From NCBI RefSeq assembly GCF_030389965.1, contig NZ_CP128400.1, positions 1,736,001-1,800,000 of the forward strand: DNA of 64,000 nt, in the 5' to 3' direction. A model generated the notes under the pieces. That model ran no database searches. It was not told the origin of the DNA and saw nothing but the letters and a program-made list of their open reading frames with translations. The DNA is from Candidatus Chlorohelix allophototropha (lineage in GTDB: Bacteria; Chloroflexota; Chloroflexia; Chloroheliales; Chloroheliaceae). Below are positions 37,195-45,883 of this stretch, piece by piece (within the stretch, counting starts at the first letter, position 1; every line of letters starts with the position of its first letter). The position numbers and the translations under genes were made by a program.

Positions 37195-38286
37195 GTGGCA
37201 ACTGTAGTAGTAGCAATGAGCGGGGGCGTGGATAGTTCGCTCACCGCCGCCTTGCTGGTAGAGCAAGGGCACGAAGTTATCGGCATTAATATGAGGCTGC
37301 ACGGCAGCAACAGCGATGAGGAAGAGCAGAACTATTCTCTAAACAAGAGTTGTTGTTCAATCGTGGAATTGGAAGACGCGCGCCGGGTTTGCCAGCAAAT
37401 TGGCATACCATTCTACGCTATGAATTTCGAGAAAGAGTTCCGCCAGTCGGTTATAGAATATTTTATAGAGGAATACGAACGTGGGCGCACCCCAAACCCC
37501 TGTGTCGCCTGCAATGCCTTCCTGAAGTTCCGCTTCTTACTGGATAAGGCGCTAGCGTTGGGCGCGGATTATCTCGCTACCGGGCATTACGCCCGCAACG
37601 TTTTTGACCCTACCACCCAACAATACAAATTGTTGCGAGCGGTAGATGCCAGCAAAGATCAGAGCTACGTATTATATATGCTCAACCAGAAGCAGTTAAG
37701 CCGTATCTTGTTCCCTTTAGGCGAATATACCAAAACTCAAGCGCGTCAGATGGCAGCACAGCGAGGGCTTGCTACTGCCGCAAAACCGGAGAGTCAGGAT
37801 ATTTGCTTCGTGGCAGGTGGTGATTATCGCGACTACATCAAAAACAGGCTGAGCGAGGGCGCAGCTACCCCCGGACCGATTATTAATCTGAGCGGCGAAG
37901 TAGTCGGTCAGCATAACGGACTACCCAATTACACCATTGGGCAACGCAAGGGAATCGGCATTTACGCCCCAACACCCACTTACGTACTGAAGGTTGTGAA
38001 CGAGTCCAACACGCTGGTAGTGGGAGACGATCGCGACTTATTTCAGCGCGAGTTTGAGGTGGAAAACATTAACTGGATTAACGGCGAGTGGAGCAAAGAA
38101 CCCGTGCCTGCCACCGTCAAGATTCGCTACAAGGCGCGAGAAGCGTCCGGTACAGTTCAATTGCTGGATTCAGAAACAAGAAAAGCTCGCCTTGTGCTAG
38201 ATAACCCCCAACGCGCTATTACTCCCGGTCAAGCGGCGGTGTTTTATCAAGGCGATGAGGTTTTGGGCGGGGGCGTTATCTGCTAA
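37195..38286 (+). CDS. mnmA: tRNA-specific 2-thiouridylase MnmA
   Basis: MnmA transfers sulfur to U34 of tRNA-Lys, -Glu and -Gln. The PP-loop is VVVAMSGGVDSSLTAALL near the start. PNPCVACN contains the first catalytic Cys (about residue 102), and SQDICFV holds the second (about residue 203). It has the usual length of 363 residues with the C-terminal GVIC. The start is GTG at 37195; no ATG lies before the PP-loop. The ribosome site is weak (GGAAAGA). It is not in an operon with iscS. Confidence 0.95.
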   Translation: MATVVVAMSGGVDSSLTAALLVEQGHEVIGINMRLHGSNSDEEEQNYSLNKSCCSIVELEDARRVCQQIGIPFYAMNFEKEFRQSVIEYFIEEYERGRTPNPCVACNAFLKFRFLLDKALALGADYLATGHYARNVFDPTTQQYKLLRAVDASKDQSYVLYMLNQKQLSRILFPLGEYTKTQARQMAAQRGLATAAKPESQDICFVAGGDYRDYIKNRLSEGAATPGPIINLSGEVVGQHNGLPNYTIGQRKGIGIYAPTPTYVLKVVNESNTLVVGDDRDLFQREFEVENINWINGEWSKEPVPATVKIRYKAREASGTVQLLDSETRKARLVLDNPQRAITPGQAAVFYQGDEVLGGGVIC

Positions 38287-38377
38287 ATTAGGGGATTTTG
38301 GAAGGCTCTTTCAGATTAAATTTCAGGCAAGGGGCAATCCGTAATTAGTAAATCTGCCTTATTTCACCATCAAACGC

Positions 38378-38451
38378 GGGCGCATCACGATGCGCCCCTA
38401 CAAATCGGTTCTCATGAGATTTGGTTCGTAGGGGCGGTTCGTGAACCGCCC
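38378..38451. repeat. Pair of REP-like palindromes with GTAGGGG heads facing inward
   Basis: A GGGCGCATC-ac-GATGCGCCCCTAC unit (38378-38401) and GTAGGGGCGGTTC-gt-GAACCGCCC (38428-38451). The order is the reverse of the pair at 22601-22682. Adjacent is a sequence AAGCCCCTTGTTTTTATTCCAAACG at about 38499-38521 whose complement also lies left of IS A copy 1 (9607-9628). Confidence 0.82.
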
Positions 38452-38533
38452 TTCGGAAATCTCACATGTTTACGAATGTATTTCTTAAAGTTCATAAGCC
38501 CCTTGTTTTTATTCCAAACGTAATTTGTGATTT

Positions 38534-39964
38534 TTACATCCCCAATAACAAAGTGCGGGCGCGGGCTACCTCGGCGAGACGTGATTCAGCCTCAGCTCGT
38601 AATGGAGGGCTATAGGCTGTACGCACGCGGTCTTCCCAGTAGCGGCGCACCACCTCACTCTGCGCCTCTATTTGCTGAGGCGTGGTAGTAAAAGCCGGAT
38701 TCAAGCCTAGAACATTCAACGCCCAAAAACGTTCTTGCGGGGAAATGGCAGGTCTCCGTTGAGGGGGTGGCGGCATAGGCGCAGATGTCACCACCGGACG
38801 GGCAGCCTGTTGCGGGTTTATATAGGTAATATCCACATCGCCTAGCTTTACCAAATCACCGTTATATAAGTCAACCTGTTCGCTGGTGGCAAGTCGCCTG
38901 CCGTTTAGTAATGTGCCATTCGCGCTACCCATATCCACCAACTTACTAAGACCGCTTTGGGTTATGATGCGGGCATGGTGGCGCGACACTTTCCCATTCA
39001 AAATGATAATAGTGTTATCTTCTTGCCTGCCGATGGAAATTATCTGCTCTTTGATTTCATAATCGGCTATCGGCACACCCTCGCCTTTCAAAAGTAGGCG
39101 CGAGTTGAAGATTCTTTTCAACACCTGTGTAGGCAAATCTTCTTCATTGACCGGGTTGTGACCCCCTCCGGGCGCAGACCCCAAAGTAGGAATTGCTCCG
39201 GCAAGGTTGCCGCGTTTGGTGGGCGCTTCTTCAAGCATATTAACCTGAGGTTTGGGATCAAGCGGACGTTTCTTGAGGCGGTCGGTGATATCATCATAGT
39301 ACAACTTAGCCAGCAAATGTTGCGGGTCAAGCCGCGTCACCTCTCCGAAATCCTTGCGCGCTTGTTCTAGCTCATCCAACAGCATGTGCAAAACCCCCTT
39401 GTGAAAATATACTTCCACACATTGAGGGTTTATCCGCAAAGCCGCTTCCCATTCTTGTATCGCATCATCCGCCTGACCACGCCGCGCTAAGTGATACCCC
39501 CGATTTACGAAATCATAAAGCTTGGCATGTGGACTACCAAAAGGCGGGACGGGCAAATCGAGGAAAAAAACCGGGATAGAACCAACGGGCAATTTCCCAC
39601 CTTGCGCTAGGCTCAGGGTTATCAAAAGCTGCCTTAGCGTCAACTGCCCCAAACCGACATCGGTTACACCTGCGGTAGAGGCTTCCGCCTTTACCACGCA
39701 CTTGTTTTCACCGGATGGCTCAAGGTTGAACTTGAAGCGAAACTGGCTTGGGGTACTAACCGGAACAGTAGTGGTTTGAGTAGCAGTGGTGGGCATGGTT
39801 TTGACCCTAATTTCGCCCTTATCGGCGCTATGTTCTTCCAATGCCAAACCAACCGAAAGCAAAGGCTCAACCCGCACATGTAAAATGGGTAAGAGACCTA
39901 GCAGGGTGTTAAAACACTCTGCGCGGGAATAATTATATATTTTCTGGTCTCTGGATATAGCCAT
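38534..39964 (-). CDS. TPR and FHA domain protein
   Basis: About 476 residues. The first 150 form a beta-rich domain. TPR repeats lie at about 155-225 (AKLYDFVNRGYHLARRGQADDAIQEWEAALRINPQ and the following VEVYFHKGVLHMLLDELEQARKDFGEV). The FHA domain at about 300-375 has SIGRQEDNTI, KVSRHHARI and DMGSANGTLLNG, the phosphothreonine-binding set. The last 70 residues resemble a degenerate J-domain without HPD. I chose the ATG at 39964: the in-frame GTG at 39994 lies inside a palindromic promoter. It probably reads Ser/Thr-kinase signals; no such kinase is near. Confidence 0.85.
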   Translation of the reverse strand: MAISRDQKIYNYSRAECFNTLLGLLPILHVRVEPLLSVGLALEEHSADKGEIRVKTMPTTATQTTTVPVSTPSQFRFKFNLEPSGENKCVVKAEASTAGVTDVGLGQLTLRQLLITLSLAQGGKLPVGSIPVFFLDLPVPPFGSPHAKLYDFVNRGYHLARRGQADDAIQEWEAALRINPQCVEVYFHKGVLHMLLDELEQARKDFGEVTRLDPQHLLAKLYYDDITDRLKKRPLDPKPQVNMLEEAPTKRGNLAGAIPTLGSAPGGGHNPVNEEDLPTQVLKRIFNSRLLLKGEGVPIADYEIKEQIISIGRQEDNTIIILNGKVSRHHARIITQSGLSKLVDMGSANGTLLNGRRLATSEQVDLYNGDLVKLGDVDITYINPQQAARPVVTSAPMPPPPQRRPAISPQERFWALNVLGLNPAFTTTPQQIEAQSEVVRRYWEDRVRTAYSPPLRAEAESRLAEVARARTLLLGM

Positions 39965-39991
39965 TTCTACATTTCTTTCAAGTCTACTATA

Positions 39992-40013
39992 CACTAAGAT
40001 TATAATCTTAGTG
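39992..40013. promoter_or_regulatory. Perfect 22-bp palindrome with TATAAT at its centre
   Basis: CACTAAGATTA followed directly by its complement. The centre GATTATAATC contains TATAAT on both strands. It is 28 bases upstream of the FHA gene start, so it may be its -10 embedded in an operator. Function as repressor site is inferred. Confidence 0.55.
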
Positions 40014-40120
40014 ATCTACAAGTACAAACCCTTTTGCGCTGTTATTTTAAAATAGCTGGAAGCTCAAGGCAAATTATAAGATGATTAGCAAGAAAGGGAT
40101 AAATACATTCGGCTAAATAT

Positions 40121-40147
40121 AAAAAGCGCAACCTACAAAAGTTGCGC
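40121..40147 (-). terminator. Terminator after the E2/RWD-like gene
   Basis: GCGCAAC (40126-40132) and GTTGCGC (40141-40147) form a perfect stem; on the minus strand it is followed by TTTTTATATTT. It is 32 bases after the stop codon. Confidence 0.7.
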
Positions 40148-40178
40148 CACACAAGCCCGCAAGCCGAGCCTTTCAACG

Positions 40179-40610
40179 CTATAGAAAGAACAATAAGCGC
40201 GAACGCTTAGCACGAGTGGTTTTGCGCTTACTATTCGCATATTTCTGGAAGTGAAATTCTTCTACTAGAGTGGCAATGGTGCAATCGCTTGCCCATTCTT
40301 GTAACACGTTCGATAGGTAATCTTCGATAGGCTTACCGCTGGCTTTTTCTATAACCAGTAATTGCGGCGCGGTTTTCGGATAGTCGGAAGTGCATAGCAC
40401 CTTTAACAAATAGTCTGGACAATCACGCGGTTCTATTTCAAAATTTACCGCTTTTTGACCGACTTCAAGCTTGATTATTTTATGTCCGCCATTCAGCAGT
40501 GAAGTTCTCTCAAAAAAAATAAGCTGCTCATCATCCCTAAAATCTTCGGATGCATTTCTATAGCGATTATAGTCATTAAACGAATTATTGCTATCAATAT
40601 ACCCAATCAT
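40179..40610 (-). CDS. Unknown protein with a possible E2/RWD (UBC-like) fold
   Basis: A 143-residue protein. The middle part reads AVNFEIEPRDCPDYLLKVLCTSDYPKTAPQLLV, with a YPxxxP motif after two strands, followed by a long helix (DYLSNVLQEWASDCTIATLVEEFHF). This order recalls ubiquitin-conjugating (E2) or RWD domains. HPN and a catalytic Cys in the right place are absent, so an inactive or binding form is more likely. The last 25 residues are basic. I chose the ATG at 40610 over an in-frame TTG at 40649 because GGGGTAAG stands before it. The next gene in the same direction encodes the FHA protein. Confidence 0.55.
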   Translation of the reverse strand: MIGYIDSNNSFNDYNRYRNASEDFRDDEQLIFFERTSLLNGGHKIIKLEVGQKAVNFEIEPRDCPDYLLKVLCTSDYPKTAPQLLVIEKASGKPIEDYLSNVLQEWASDCTIATLVEEFHFQKYANSKRKTTRAKRSRLLFFL

Positions 40611-40815
40611 AATCTTACCCCAGTTTTCCCAACTTAATTGCGGCAACAAAATTTATCGACCATTTATAGGGTCGCTGCCGGAAATATTTATTTAGGTTTT
40701 AAGAAATTGTCTTGCCATTATTATAGCCAGAATGTAATTGATTGTTTATTACAGTTTTGTAGGATAGAAAATATCATACATTCTCTAAATATTCACGAGA
40801 CTCAATCTTGCAGAG

Positions 40816-40824
40816 TGGTATAAT
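40816..40824 (+). promoter_or_regulatory. Extended -10 promoter of the MMPL gene
   Basis: TGGTATAAT, 52 bases before the ATG at 40877. The region 40611-40815 upstream is AT-rich and otherwise without features. Confidence 0.55.
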
Positions 40825-40876
40825 ATTTGTCTAAGTATTTTAGTGAAATATTGCACAATTTATGGAATGAAATTCA

Positions 40877-43198
40877 ATGTATTATAGATTTGGTAAATTT
40901 ATTTACAGGAAACGCTGGTGGTTTGTGGGGTTCTGGCTGGTGGTGGTTGCCACCTCATTGCCTTTTACCGCCAGAGTTATCGAACCACTCAAGATTGGCG
41001 GGTTTTCAGACCCTACCACTGAAAGTGCCCGCAGCGCACAATTGCTGGCTGACAAATTAAACTACAGCGCCAGTAGTATCATCCTGATGTTTGAAAGTGA
41101 CACACTCAACGCCAGAGACCCGCGCTTTATCCAAGAAGCGCAATACGCCGTTTCTGAGTTAAAACAGAAATTTAGCCTGCCGATTGACCTAATAGATTTC
41201 GTATCCAATCCGCGCCAAGTTTCTAATGATGGCAAAACCGCTTATATTCTGGTGCGGGTAAGTTCGGATGGAGAAGCCGCCGCCAAAGCTCTACCCGAAT
41301 TCAAAAACGCGCTCAAGCAACCCCCAACTCTGAAAATGCAAGTGGGAGGCGGACCTGCCTATTACGCCGATGTTGAAAAAGTGAGCCAGAGCGACCTCTA
41401 CCGCGCGGAAGTCGTGGCTATCCCCATAGCAATAGTAGCGTTGCTGTTCGTTTTCGGGTCGGTAATAGCTGCCGCGCTTCCGGTGCTGGTGGGTGGTATG
41501 GGCGTAGTGGTGATTCTGGCATCGCTTTTCGGAATAGCACACCTGACCGAACTATCAATCTTTACCCTGAATCTAGCAACTCTCTTAGGATTGGGGTTAG
41601 GGTTGGATTATGCGCTATTCCTAACCAGCCGTTTCCGAGAAGAAATTTTTCGGGGCAGAAGCGCCGAAGAAGCGGTTGCTATTACCCTTGCTACCGCCGG
41701 GCAAGCGGTTACCTATAGCGGTTTAACGGTTCTAATCGGCTTGTGCGCTTTGTTCGTGTTTCGCATCAATCTGCTGGTTTCGGTGGCTATCGGCGGGATA
41801 GTGGTGGTATTCGTCTCGGTTATGGCGGCAATCACGCTGCTCCCCGCAATTCTCGCCATCATCGGCACGCGCATAAATGCCCTTCCGGTATCAGGGCTGG
41901 CGAAACGGCGGCGAAAGCTTGCGCAACAGCCCGCTGAACAGCTTACTGAACAGCTTGCTGAGCAATCGGGTTTTTGGGCTAAGTTATCGCGTCTGGTAAT
42001 GCGCCGCCCTATCCTGATTTTTGTTGCAACCCTTAGCGGTTTGCTGATACTGGGCATACCCTTCCTGAGCGTAATTTTTAACAGCCCTGACCCTTCTATC
42101 TTGCCCGATAGCGTACAAAGCCGCCAAGTTTTTGATACGCTGCGAAAAGATTTCAACGAGAACGAGGCAAACCCAATCCTGATTACGGTACAAACTCCGA
42201 AGGGCAATATCCTTGAACCGGGTAATATTTACTACCTATATGAGTTTGCCAACCTGATAAAGCAAGACCCGCGCGTTGACCGAGTAGATAGCATTGTTAC
42301 AGTTGAGCCGCGCCTAAATCGTGAGCAATACCAGATTATCTACGCCAATGTGGACGCAATCCGCGACACTTTCTTGCGAGATTACGCCGCCCAATTTGCA
42401 AAGGGCGATACCACGCTGATTTCGGTTTATAGCAAGTTCCCTTCTAATTCGCCGGAAAGCCGCGCCTTGGTAGAAAAAATCCGCAATAGCCAAATCGGCA
42501 ACGGGATGAGCATAATGGTGTCAGGCTCTACCGCAGGCGTAATTGACGTAGTAAACAGCTTGTACGGGGCTTTCCCCTTTGCCGCCCTATTCATCGTCAT
42601 TGCCACCTATACGGTGCTGGTGCTGCTTTTCCGCTCGGTGGTGCTGCCGCTCAAAGCGATTGTGATGAATGCGCTGAGCATTGTCGCCAGCTACGGGATG
42701 CTGGTGTTTGTCTTTCAAGAGGGTAACTTTAGCAATATCCTGAACTTCAAGCCCCTCAACTTTATCGAACCGACTATTCCCATCATCATGTTCTGCGTTC
42801 TGTTCGGGCTTTCGATGGATTACGAAGTATTCTTGCTGAGTCGTATCAAGGAAAGTTGGGAAAACACCGGAGATAATGCCGCCAGTGTTGCGCTTGGTAT
42901 GCAACGCAGCGGACGGATTATAACCAGCGCAGCGTTGATTGTGGTGCTGGTATCGCTCTCTTTCGTTACCGCCGACATGGTTTTGGTGAAAATGCTAGGG
43001 TTGGGCGTTGCAATAGCGGTTGGCGTAGATGCTACAATAGTAAGAGCGTTACTTGTTCCGGCTACCATGCAATTGCTAGGAAAATGGAATTGGTACGCCC
43101 CTAAAAGGCTGCTAAAAATCCTGCCCCATACCAAACTCGAAGCAGGAGATTTCGAGCCTATTCTTGGCAATCAAGATAAATTGCCGCTGGTTAAGTAA
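40877..43198 (+). CDS. MMPL-family RND transporter
   Basis: A 773-residue exporter with twelve spans in two halves. Each half has one span, a large outside loop and a block of five more spans. LATLLGLGLGLDYALFLTSRFREE (first half) and FGLSMDYEVFLLSRIKESW (second half) are the paired SxDY motifs of MMPL proteins with the proton-relay Asp-Tyr. A cytoplasmic Gln/Glu-rich linker (AQQPAEQLTEQLAEQ) joins the halves. Family members export lipids or siderophores. The ribosome site is weak. No partner gene is visible, so the cargo is unknown. Confidence 0.93.
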   Translation: MYYRFGKFIYRKRWWFVGFWLVVVATSLPFTARVIEPLKIGGFSDPTTESARSAQLLADKLNYSASSIILMFESDTLNARDPRFIQEAQYAVSELKQKFSLPIDLIDFVSNPRQVSNDGKTAYILVRVSSDGEAAAKALPEFKNALKQPPTLKMQVGGGPAYYADVEKVSQSDLYRAEVVAIPIAIVALLFVFGSVIAAALPVLVGGMGVVVILASLFGIAHLTELSIFTLNLATLLGLGLGLDYALFLTSRFREEIFRGRSAEEAVAITLATAGQAVTYSGLTVLIGLCALFVFRINLLVSVAIGGIVVVFVSVMAAITLLPAILAIIGTRINALPVSGLAKRRRKLAQQPAEQLTEQLAEQSGFWAKLSRLVMRRPILIFVATLSGLLILGIPFLSVIFNSPDPSILPDSVQSRQVFDTLRKDFNENEANPILITVQTPKGNILEPGNIYYLYEFANLIKQDPRVDRVDSIVTVEPRLNREQYQIIYANVDAIRDTFLRDYAAQFAKGDTTLISVYSKFPSNSPESRALVEKIRNSQIGNGMSIMVSGSTAGVIDVVNSLYGAFPFAALFIVIATYTVLVLLFRSVVLPLKAIVMNALSIVASYGMLVFVFQEGNFSNILNFKPLNFIEPTIPIIMFCVLFGLSMDYEVFLLSRIKESWENTGDNAASVALGMQRSGRIITSAALIVVLVSLSFVTADMVLVKMLGLGVAIAVGVDATIVRALLVPATMQLLGKWNWYAPKRLLKILPHTKLEAGDFEPILGNQDKLPLVK

Positions 43199-43216
43199 TA
43201 AAACGAAGCTAAAACC

Positions 43217-43314
43217 GGGCGCATCGGAATGCGCCCCTACCCCGAACGGGGGGATACCCGCACTACATCCGAACGAGGCGGTTTTAATTCGTAGGGGCGT
43301 ATTTGAATACGCCC
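43217..43314. repeat. Pair of REP-like palindromes, third subtype
   Basis: A GGGCGCATC-gga-ATGCGCCCCTAC unit (43217-43240) and GTAGGGGCGTATTTGAATACGCCC (43291-43314), heads facing inward. The second has the same GTAGGGGCG head and CGCCC tail but a different palindrome core (TATT/AATA). Confidence 0.82.
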
Positions 43315-43319
43315 TTCAA

Positions 43320-43432
43320 GGAATCCGAGCGGGGTTCTCAGGGGTGCAACCCCTGTGCGGGGTCGCAAGGGGTGTCCCCTTGAACTCCTCTCTCCTATTT
43401 CCCCCTTGAGGGGGGTAGGGGGTGAATAGTTA
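43320..43432 (+). repeat. Complete R2 interspersed repeat unit
   Basis: Starts GGAATCCGAGCGGGG and ends GGGGGTGAATAGTTA. It matches the two tandem units that hold the IS elements at 54-57 kb. The 337-base gap 43199-43535 is filled by the REP pair, this unit and, just before the next gene, a hairpin CGGGGAT-7-ATCCCCG at 43493-43513. Confidence 0.85.
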
Positions 43433-43535
43433 CTAAATTGTTAATCTTTAATAAGCCCGTACCTGAATCCAAAGCGTTAAAATCATAATAACCGGGGATT
43501 TTATCTATCCCCGATATATAAACGGAATTATAGAA

Positions 43536-44714
43536 ATGAAAACCCTAAAATATAAAATAACCTTGCTCTTAGTTTTAGTTATGTCAAGCTTATTGCTGGC
43601 AGCGTGTGGCGATAGCGCCCCTACTAAAGAAGCCTTCCCAAGCCCTTCCACCAATGCCAAAGCCTCCGAGATTCCGGTCGGCACGCCCGGACCCGTTCCC
43701 GGTACGGTGGTAAAGTTTCCCGAAGATGAAGCGCCGCACAATGTGATGACCGAATGGTGGTACTACACCGGGCGGCTCAAAACCGCCGATGGGCAGCAAT
43801 ACGGGGTGGAGTTCGTAATCTTTCAGGGGTTGCGCGCCAATTTCCCGGCGGCTTACGCTTCTCACTTCTCCATAACCGATGTGCAATCCGGCGCATTCAA
43901 ATATGATCAGCGCATCAGCATTTCAGACTCCTTTAAAGCGGGTGGCACCGAAGGCTTCAACCTTAAAGTTACTGCCCCACAAAAAGCGGATTGGACGATG
44001 CAAGGAGTGAGCGGAAAAGACAACCTGAAAGCCGCGATGGATGATGGCAGCTACGCCATAGACCTAACCGTAAATGATACGACCGGAATAGCGTTACACG
44101 GTGGGGGGCAATTTTCCTACGGACCGGCAGGCGCATCCTATTACTACTCACGCCCTCGCATGTCGGTGAGCGGCACAATCAGCGTGGGCGGCACAGCCAA
44201 GCAAATTGCAAGCGGGCAAATCTGGTTCGATAAGCAGTGGGGTAACTTCCTACCGCTGGCAGGGGGCTGGGATTGGTTTAGCACTCAGCTTAACGATGGC
44301 AGCGAGATGATGTTCTATAACCTCCGCGACAAAAACAATAGTCTGATTCAAGTATTTGGAACCTATGTCCCGCCCTGCAACGGCGCATGCACTCCCAACC
44401 AGCCGCGCAAAATCTACGACCTTGAAACCAGCGACCTGACCATTAAAGCTAACGGCGAATGGGTAAGCAGCGTGACCGGAGTAAAATGGCCCAGCGGTTG
44501 GACAATCAGCGTGAAAGAGAAGCCCGGTATCCCCGCTATGACCCTTAATTACAAGCCGGTAATCCAGAATCAGGAACTTGACACCCGTAAAACTACTGCG
44601 GTAGTCTATTGGGAAGGCGACACTGATATAAGCGGTACGAAGGACGGTAAGCCCATTGCCGGTTCTGGCTATGTTGAACTTACCGGCTATGATATAGGCA
44701 CTACAAATAAGTAA
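43536..44714 (+). CDS. CrtC/AttH-like lipocalin-domain lipoprotein
   Basis: The signal peptide ends in LLAAC (Cys at about residue 25). After a Pro/Ser linker comes FPEDEAPHNVMTEWWYYTGRL, the conserved start of the CrtC (hydroxyneurosporene synthase/AttH) lipocalin-like family, with GVEFVIFQG and later GQIWFDKQWGNF and GWDWFSTQLNDGSEMMFYNLR as further conserved blocks. Some members hydrate carotenoids, others are secreted hydrolase-like proteins of unknown role. The lipid anchor argues for action outside the membrane. GGAATTATAGAA precedes the ATG. Confidence 0.88.
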   Translation: MKTLKYKITLLLVLVMSSLLLAACGDSAPTKEAFPSPSTNAKASEIPVGTPGPVPGTVVKFPEDEAPHNVMTEWWYYTGRLKTADGQQYGVEFVIFQGLRANFPAAYASHFSITDVQSGAFKYDQRISISDSFKAGGTEGFNLKVTAPQKADWTMQGVSGKDNLKAAMDDGSYAIDLTVNDTTGIALHGGGQFSYGPAGASYYYSRPRMSVSGTISVGGTAKQIASGQIWFDKQWGNFLPLAGGWDWFSTQLNDGSEMMFYNLRDKNNSLIQVFGTYVPPCNGACTPNQPRKIYDLETSDLTIKANGEWVSSVTGVKWPSGWTISVKEKPGIPAMTLNYKPVIQNQELDTRKTTAVVYWEGDTDISGTKDGKPIAGSGYVELTGYDIGTTNK

Positions 44715-44729
44715 TAACGAGGAAATATT

Positions 44730-45272
44730 TTGTTGAAGTATATTTATTACCACAGACACGGACAAACCAGCATTTCAGCAGTAAACGGCTCATACGGCAA
44801 TAATCAATATCGGGTTATGCTGACCGAACGCGGAATACAAGAGTCGGTGATGTTGGGGCATGGGTTGGCGCAACATGCCCCGTTCGGGCTTTACCTTACT
44901 TCCCCTCTGCCGCGGGCGGTGCAAACTGCCACGTTGGTAAGTCGCCAGATCGGGCAAGTCGAAATGAAAGGCGAACCCGCGCTGAGCGAACCAATCAATG
45001 AGCAACCGCGTGAAGTTTGGAAGCGCGTAACCAATCTGGCAGAAGAGTTGTTAAAAAGCCCTCACCAAAAAGTGCTGCTTTCCACTCATGGCTATATCTT
45101 CTATTGCCTTACCACCTACTTCAAGGGCATGGAGTTGGGCGACCTGAAACACTTCGTCAATCCTCCTACAGGAGCTTTTGCATGGGTTGCGTTGGAAAAG
45201 GGCAAAGTGGTAGAGGCTAACTGGGAGTGCAAAGATCATCTGGAAACGCGCGAACATTTACCGGTGCTTTAA
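44730..45272 (+). CDS. Histidine phosphatase superfamily protein
   Basis: A 180-residue phosphoglycerate-mutase-like domain. YYHRHGQTS has the catalytic RHG, TSPLPRAVQTA carries the second Arg, EPINEQP the acidic residue region and LLSTHGYIF the second His. These complete the active site. The start is TTG at 44730 (a second TTG lies 3 bases on), with GAGGAAA upstream, 15 bases after the CrtC-like gene, so both are probably co-transcribed. The phosphate ester substrate is unknown. Confidence 0.88.
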   Translation: MLKYIYYHRHGQTSISAVNGSYGNNQYRVMLTERGIQESVMLGHGLAQHAPFGLYLTSPLPRAVQTATLVSRQIGQVEMKGEPALSEPINEQPREVWKRVTNLAEELLKSPHQKVLLSTHGYIFYCLTTYFKGMELGDLKHFVNPPTGAFAWVALEKGKVVEANWECKDHLETREHLPVL

Positions 45273-45351
45273 TACGGGATTCTCAGCATAGGCTTATAGT
45301 TAAATCTTTCACAGGTTAAATTCAGGCAGCCGATATAAAATAGCAATTCCC

Positions 45352-45360
45352 TGCTATAAT
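45352..45360 (+). promoter_or_regulatory. Extended -10 promoter of the cyclotransferase-like gene
   Basis: TGCTATAAT, 41 bases before the ATG at 45402; no clear -35. Confidence 0.6.
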
Positions 45361-45401
45361 AACCATTCGATAAATACATTTTACACTTAGATGGAGACTC
45401 T

Positions 45402-45839
45402 ATGGTAGAAGAATACCTGCCGTTTTTTGTATATGGTACATTAAGACCGCGCGACTACAACTACATGATTTTTTTGCAAAAGCGCACGGAAAAAGAAGAA
45501 ACCGGATTTACGCTTGAAGGCATTGAATTATACGACCTCGGCGCATACCCAATGGTACGAGAAGTCCAAGACAAAAACAAAGTTGTTACAGGCGATCTAA
45601 TAACTGTTCCGGTAGACATTTACCCGGATGTATTGGCAAATATAGATATGTTAGAAGATTACATGCCCGGTCGTGAAGATAATCATTATTGTCGTGAAAT
45701 TAGAGAAGTAAAAGGAGCGGATGGCTCAAGCCGGAGAGCTTGGATTTACATGGGGGATGAGGTATATTTCAAAAACCTTACACCAAGCCCTGTTCTGATA
45801 GAGCATGGTGATTGGCTGCTTTGGAAGCAGAGCAAGTAA
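45402..45839 (+). CDS. Gamma-glutamylcyclotransferase-like (AIG2/GGCT) protein
   Basis: A 145-residue BtrG/GGCT-fold protein. FFVYGTLRP (residues 8-16) is the conserved glycine loop motif, followed by LYDLGAYPMV and TGDLITVP; the catalytic Glu would be in LDMLEDYMPG or nearby (NIDMLEDY). Family members cyclise gamma-glutamyl amides to 5-oxoproline. The substrate is unknown. GGAGAC lies upstream. It ends at a bidirectional terminator. Confidence 0.88.
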   Translation: MVEEYLPFFVYGTLRPRDYNYMIFLQKRTEKEETGFTLEGIELYDLGAYPMVREVQDKNKVVTGDLITVPVDIYPDVLANIDMLEDYMPGREDNHYCREIREVKGADGSSRRAWIYMGDEVYFKNLTPSPVLIEHGDWLLWKQSK

Positions 45840-45844
45840 AGAAA

Positions 45845-45883
45845 TAAAAAAAGGCGGGTAGCTAACCCGCCCGTCTTTTTTAA
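45845..45883. terminator. Bidirectional terminator
   Basis: GGCGGGT (45853-45859) and ACCCGCC (45865-45871), a perfect stem with a short loop. TCTTTTTT follows on the plus strand and TTTTTTTATTTC on the minus strand. It lies between the cyclotransferase-like gene and the convergent GlsB-like gene. Confidence 0.85.
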
